This document shows positions 60,574 to 64,000 of a stretch of 64,000 nucleotides of DNA, piece by piece. The position numbers were made by a program, and so were the translations under genes. Within the stretch, counting starts at the first letter, position 1. Each line of letters begins with the position of its first letter. The notes under the pieces are model-generated. The model saw nothing but the letters and a program-made list of their open reading frames with translations. It searched no databases and was not told the origin of the DNA. The DNA is from Manihot esculenta (lineage: Eukaryota; Streptophyta; Magnoliopsida; Malpighiales; Euphorbiaceae), in the NCBI RefSeq assembly GCF_001659605.2, contig NC_035178.2:1282159-1346158 (forward strand), written 5' to 3'.

Positions 60574-63500
60574 ATGATCTTAGCCGGAATTGAGGACGAA
60601 GAGAAATGGCTTGCCGAAGGAATTGCCGCCATTCAACACAACGCCTTCTACTTGCATCGCGCTTTGGTATTTCATCAGTTCAAAGTCAGCATTTTTTTTT
60701 CCGTGTACTTTTTCTAAAACCCTAAATTTTCGTTTCAATTCCCAATCTTAGGACGCTAATAATCTGAGAGAAGCTCTCAAATACTCTGCTCAGATGCTGT
60801 CGGAGCTTCGAACTTCGAAACTCTCCCCTCACAGATACTATGAACTCTGTAAATCCTAACTTCCTTTTGATGTTGTTATGGATTTCGTTGATTCGCAATT
60901 TCGTTATTGGATTTCATTTGGATGCTATGGATTTTAGATATGAGAGCTTTCGATGAATTGAGAGGGCTGGAGATATTCTTTAAGGACGAGAGCAGGCATG
61001 GTGTTTCGGTCGTTGATTTATATGAGCTAGTGCAGCATGCCGGAAATATATTACCTAGATTGTGAGTGATATAGCGACAATGCTGCAAATCCTTTTGCTG
61101 TCTTCTTTTCTTTCTAAATTTTGTACAAATAGAGACCAATACTTGAAATATTTACCAGGTATCTGCTATGTACGGTAGGATCAGTGTATATCAAATCGAA
61201 GGAAGCTCCTGCTAAGGATGTGCTTAAGGATCTTGTGGAAATGTGTCGCGGTGTTCAGCATCCAATTCGTGGACTCTTCCTCAGAAGTTACCTTGCTCAA
61301 GTTAGTAGAGATAAATTGCCTGATATTGGTTCTGAGTATAAAGGGTAAGAATTTTTCTTTTTCTTTTCTTTTCTCCTCTCCCTCAGGCATAGTGGTTAAA
61401 ATCAGGAATCGACTGCTTCAAATTTGGAAAGGATTTGCTATATAAAATTTAGCAGTAAATAATTTTCCATGGATCGATAGTGGCTCAAGCAGATCGTAAA
61501 TATAATTAAAGGAAAATTTTATTTATTAGTATTAAAATGGCTTAAAATTTTCTCCAATTCACCTCATAAGGTTTGATCCATAAATTGTTTGACTTTTCTT
61601 ATGCTGCCACATTGAGACCTAATGTGGTTTGGTAAGTCAGAATAATCACTGTCACGTCATATTTTGGTTTCATCTTAGGGGTTTAAAGTGCTTTCTATCA
61701 GCATCTTTTTCTAATGTTATACACCTTGAATTTTCATTTTTCCATTAGATGTTATAGTTTGATGTTTTAAATCCTGAGACTTGCAAATAATATTTGATAA
61801 GCAGTGTTTTTTTTTTAAAAAAATTGGGATGCACATTTGAATCTAATCATATTTTTTCTGCAGAGATGCTGACACAGCCATGGATGCTGTAGAATTTGTG
61901 CTACAAAATTTTACTGAGATGAATAAACTTTGGGTTCGGATGCATTATCAGGTTTGACATGTACCAGTAGGCTCTTATTACTATGTTTTTGACATGTATA
62001 GCACCATAGGCCTTGCATGCCATACAGGTAAAACAAATCATGAGAGCATGATTTTTGGCCATGCAGGTGTTTTGGTGCTTGTGATTATTCATACTCTTTG
62101 GTGATCCTCAGTTAAGGCCTTCAATTGGGCTTTCTGGTCTGCAGGGACCTGGTCGGGTAAGAGAGAAGCAGGAAAAGGAAAGAAGCGAGCTCCGTGATCT
62201 TGTAATTCTGATGATCCATATCTACTGCTGAAGACACTCTATTGGATGTATTTTCTCCAATGTAGAAATTACATGTATCCCCTTTGTTTTTTTTCTTTGT
62301 TAGGTAGGGAAGAATCTCCATGTTCTTGGTCAGATTGAAGGTGTGGACCTTGAAATGTACAGAGACACTGTTCTTCCTAGAGTTTTAGAGCAGGTCTGAT
62401 TATGTAGGTCTTGTCTCATTGATTTCTTTCTTTTCCCCCTTCTTTAGAAACCTAAGGTGGCACAATGTGGTATCTGATGATTTCAAATGTGCATCAAAAT
62501 ATGCTGACACAGGTTGTCAACTGTAAAGATGAGCTTGCACAGTATTATTTGTTGGATTGCATAATTCAGGTCTTTCCAGATGAGTACCACTTGCAGACTC
62601 TTGACACATTATTGGGTGCTTGCCCTCAGCTTCAGGTACACTATTCCATTTCAAGGACTCCATAATATATGAGTATGACCCTGAATATTTGTAGTTGATT
62701 AAGTCATTATAAAAGTATATAAATAAAATAACTCCATTATCATTAAGTTTTGATTTAGAACCTATAACATAGTAGATCATGCATTGTTTCCACAATTCTT
62801 AATGCAATGAATTTGTTGTTAAGTTGCTATGTGATTTTAATAAAATAACTATTGTATTATTCTTCTCCTAATCCTTTTGGTTAGCATGTGTGTTGTGGAG
62901 TTTGAGTGCATGCTGACAAAGGCTACTAATTGCCATATTGTTTCTGTCTGACCCTATATGGATTTTCAGCCAACAGTTGATGTCAAGACAGTCCTATCAC
63001 AATTGATGGAGAGATTATCAAATTATGCTTCTTCAAGTGAAGATGTGAGTCATCTTTGAGCTACCGTCTCAAGTCAATCTCTCTCATGTTTATTCACCAG
63101 CTCTTTCTTCCAGGTTTTACCTGAGTTCCTGCAAGTGGAAGCTTTTGCTAAATTGAGCAGCGCCATTGGAAAGGTAGATTTTTTTATAAGAAAAAGTAAA
63201 TTATACAAGTAATGCAATGCTCTGGTAGTGTTTATACAAGCAATGTGCAAGCTTGGACAAAGATCCTTAAGCATTGTCATCCTCATCTTCAGTGCTATTT
63301 TTCAAAAAAAAAAAAGATAAATCGAAGGCGGTGTATTGGTTGTTGAACTAGCCTTCTGCTAATGCAAGTTGGCTTTTCAGTTAGCTGATGTTGCAAAGTT
63401 TTCCAGTAAATCATAAACCAAGAACTACAGAAATACTTGAGTAACAAAAGGGAGTGACATGATTATTTCGGTTGATGTGTCTAATTGAGATTTTGGAATT

Positions 63501-64000
63501 ATTTTCTGTTATGTTGATAGCCTTAATTCAATGGCAGGTGACAGAAGCACATGTTGAAATGCCAATTGTTGGAGCTGTTACTCTGTATCTATCCCTTCTT
63601 ACATTTACACTCCGTGTACATCCTGATCGACTGGATTATGTGGATCAAGTGCTGGTATGCTAATATCCACTCATCCCAGTGTTCATAAACTTTCTTTATC
63701 AATGGTTGGCTTTTGACCTGTCTCCACCATGGTCAAATCAACCATACACAATTTGAAGCATCCACTTGAGGTTCCAGACATTTTGAATTGTGATCGCAGT
63801 GATCTAATGATAATATTATTCTTATATTAAATTTTTTACAGGGGGCATGTGTGAAGAAGCTTTCTGGCAAGCCAAAGCTTGAAGACAGCAGAGCAACAAA
63901 ACAAATTGTTGCACTTCTTAGTGCTCCATTAGAGAAGTACAATGATGTTGTCACTGCCTTGACACTTTCAAATTATCCTCGTGTTATGGACCGTCTTGAT
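60574..64000 (+). CDS. VPS35: Retromer core subunit VPS35, 5' part, continues past window end
   Basis: Twelve exons are seen: 60574-60666, 60752-60848, 60938-61061, 61159-61344, 61864-61951, 62145-62201, 62304-62393, 62513-62635, 62970-63044, 63114-63173, 63538-63654 and 63842-64000 (open at the edge). They join in frame to 423 residues, about half of a plant VPS35 (about 790). The start is [20 protein letters not shown]. The conserved PRLYLL motif (ILPRLYLLCTVG) needed for VPS26 binding is intact, followed by [20 protein letters not shown] and the helical repeats of the N-terminal solenoid. VPS35 forms the retromer with VPS26 and VPS29 and recycles vacuolar sorting receptors from endosomes. 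No lesion is seen. Whether this is the A, B or C type cannot be told from this part alone. Confidence 0.96.

Overview
This window is nuclear DNA of a flowering plant, most likely a eudicot and probably a rosid. Genes have many short GT-AG introns in AT-rich DNA, the proteins are plant-specific (subtilase SBT5, RLCK kinase, GDSL lipase of the EXL type, FREE1, BOI-type RING), and the gaps hold plant Ty1/copia, Ty3/gypsy Athila-like, LINE and Mutator-like elements. The species cannot be named from the sequence alone.

Layout. 1-6.1 kb is a transposon graveyard: a plus-strand copia element (one in-frame stop, one frameshift, 3' LTR at 3308-3553) sits inside a deleted minus-strand copia copy (3554 to about 5085), followed by a LINE-type remnant (about 5361-6110). 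7.5-27.3 kb is gene-rich: a secreted subtilase (+), SKP1 (-), a conserved plant protein of unknown function (-), a PHD-Myb protein (-), a conserved Lys-rich protein starting MSRCFPFPPPG (-) and a prostaglandin E synthase 2-like GST-fold protein (+). At 28329-29791 lies a large foldback element with long inverted arms and a 9-bp target duplication, the mark of a Mutator-like element. 31.1-43 kb carries a BOI-like RING protein, FREE1 and a GDSL lipase, all on +. 43535-55670 is a complete 12.1-kb Athila-like gypsy retrotransposon: two LTRs, AAAGC target duplications, an intact 1879-codon gag-pol frame and a 588-codon third frame. 55.8-59.2 kb is a receptor-like cytoplasmic kinase (-), and 60.6 kb to the end is the 5' half of retromer VPS35 (+), cut by the window edge.

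Genes and context. Exon models below were built by hand. Each keeps frame across all joins and gives a protein of the length expected where the family is known. FREE1 (ESCRT, endosomal sorting) and VPS35 (retromer, recycling) act in related trafficking steps, but they are neighbours by ancestry, not an operon. From memory, SBT5.2, an ASK gene, GDSL lipases and FREE1 also cluster on Arabidopsis chromosome 1 (around At1g20110-At1g20160), with VPS35B and EXL lipases in the duplicated partner segment (around At1g75850-75930). The window therefore looks like an ancestral, unduplicated version of that block.

Most notable observations: (1) a 12-bp unit, AGTGATTTGCCC, recurs in the LTRs, gag, pol, spacers and third ORF of the gypsy element, and is expanded into 18 tandem tetrapeptide units in the third ORF; (2) the two LTRs of this element are a mosaic of near-identical and strongly diverged blocks despite matching target duplications; (3) the subtilase has GA instead of GT at the donor of the intron that precedes the catalytic-Ser exon; (4) the 1.46-kb foldback element with 9-bp duplications; (5) three tandem 57-residue repeats in the PHD-Myb protein. 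I found no clear evidence of a wholly new biological system.
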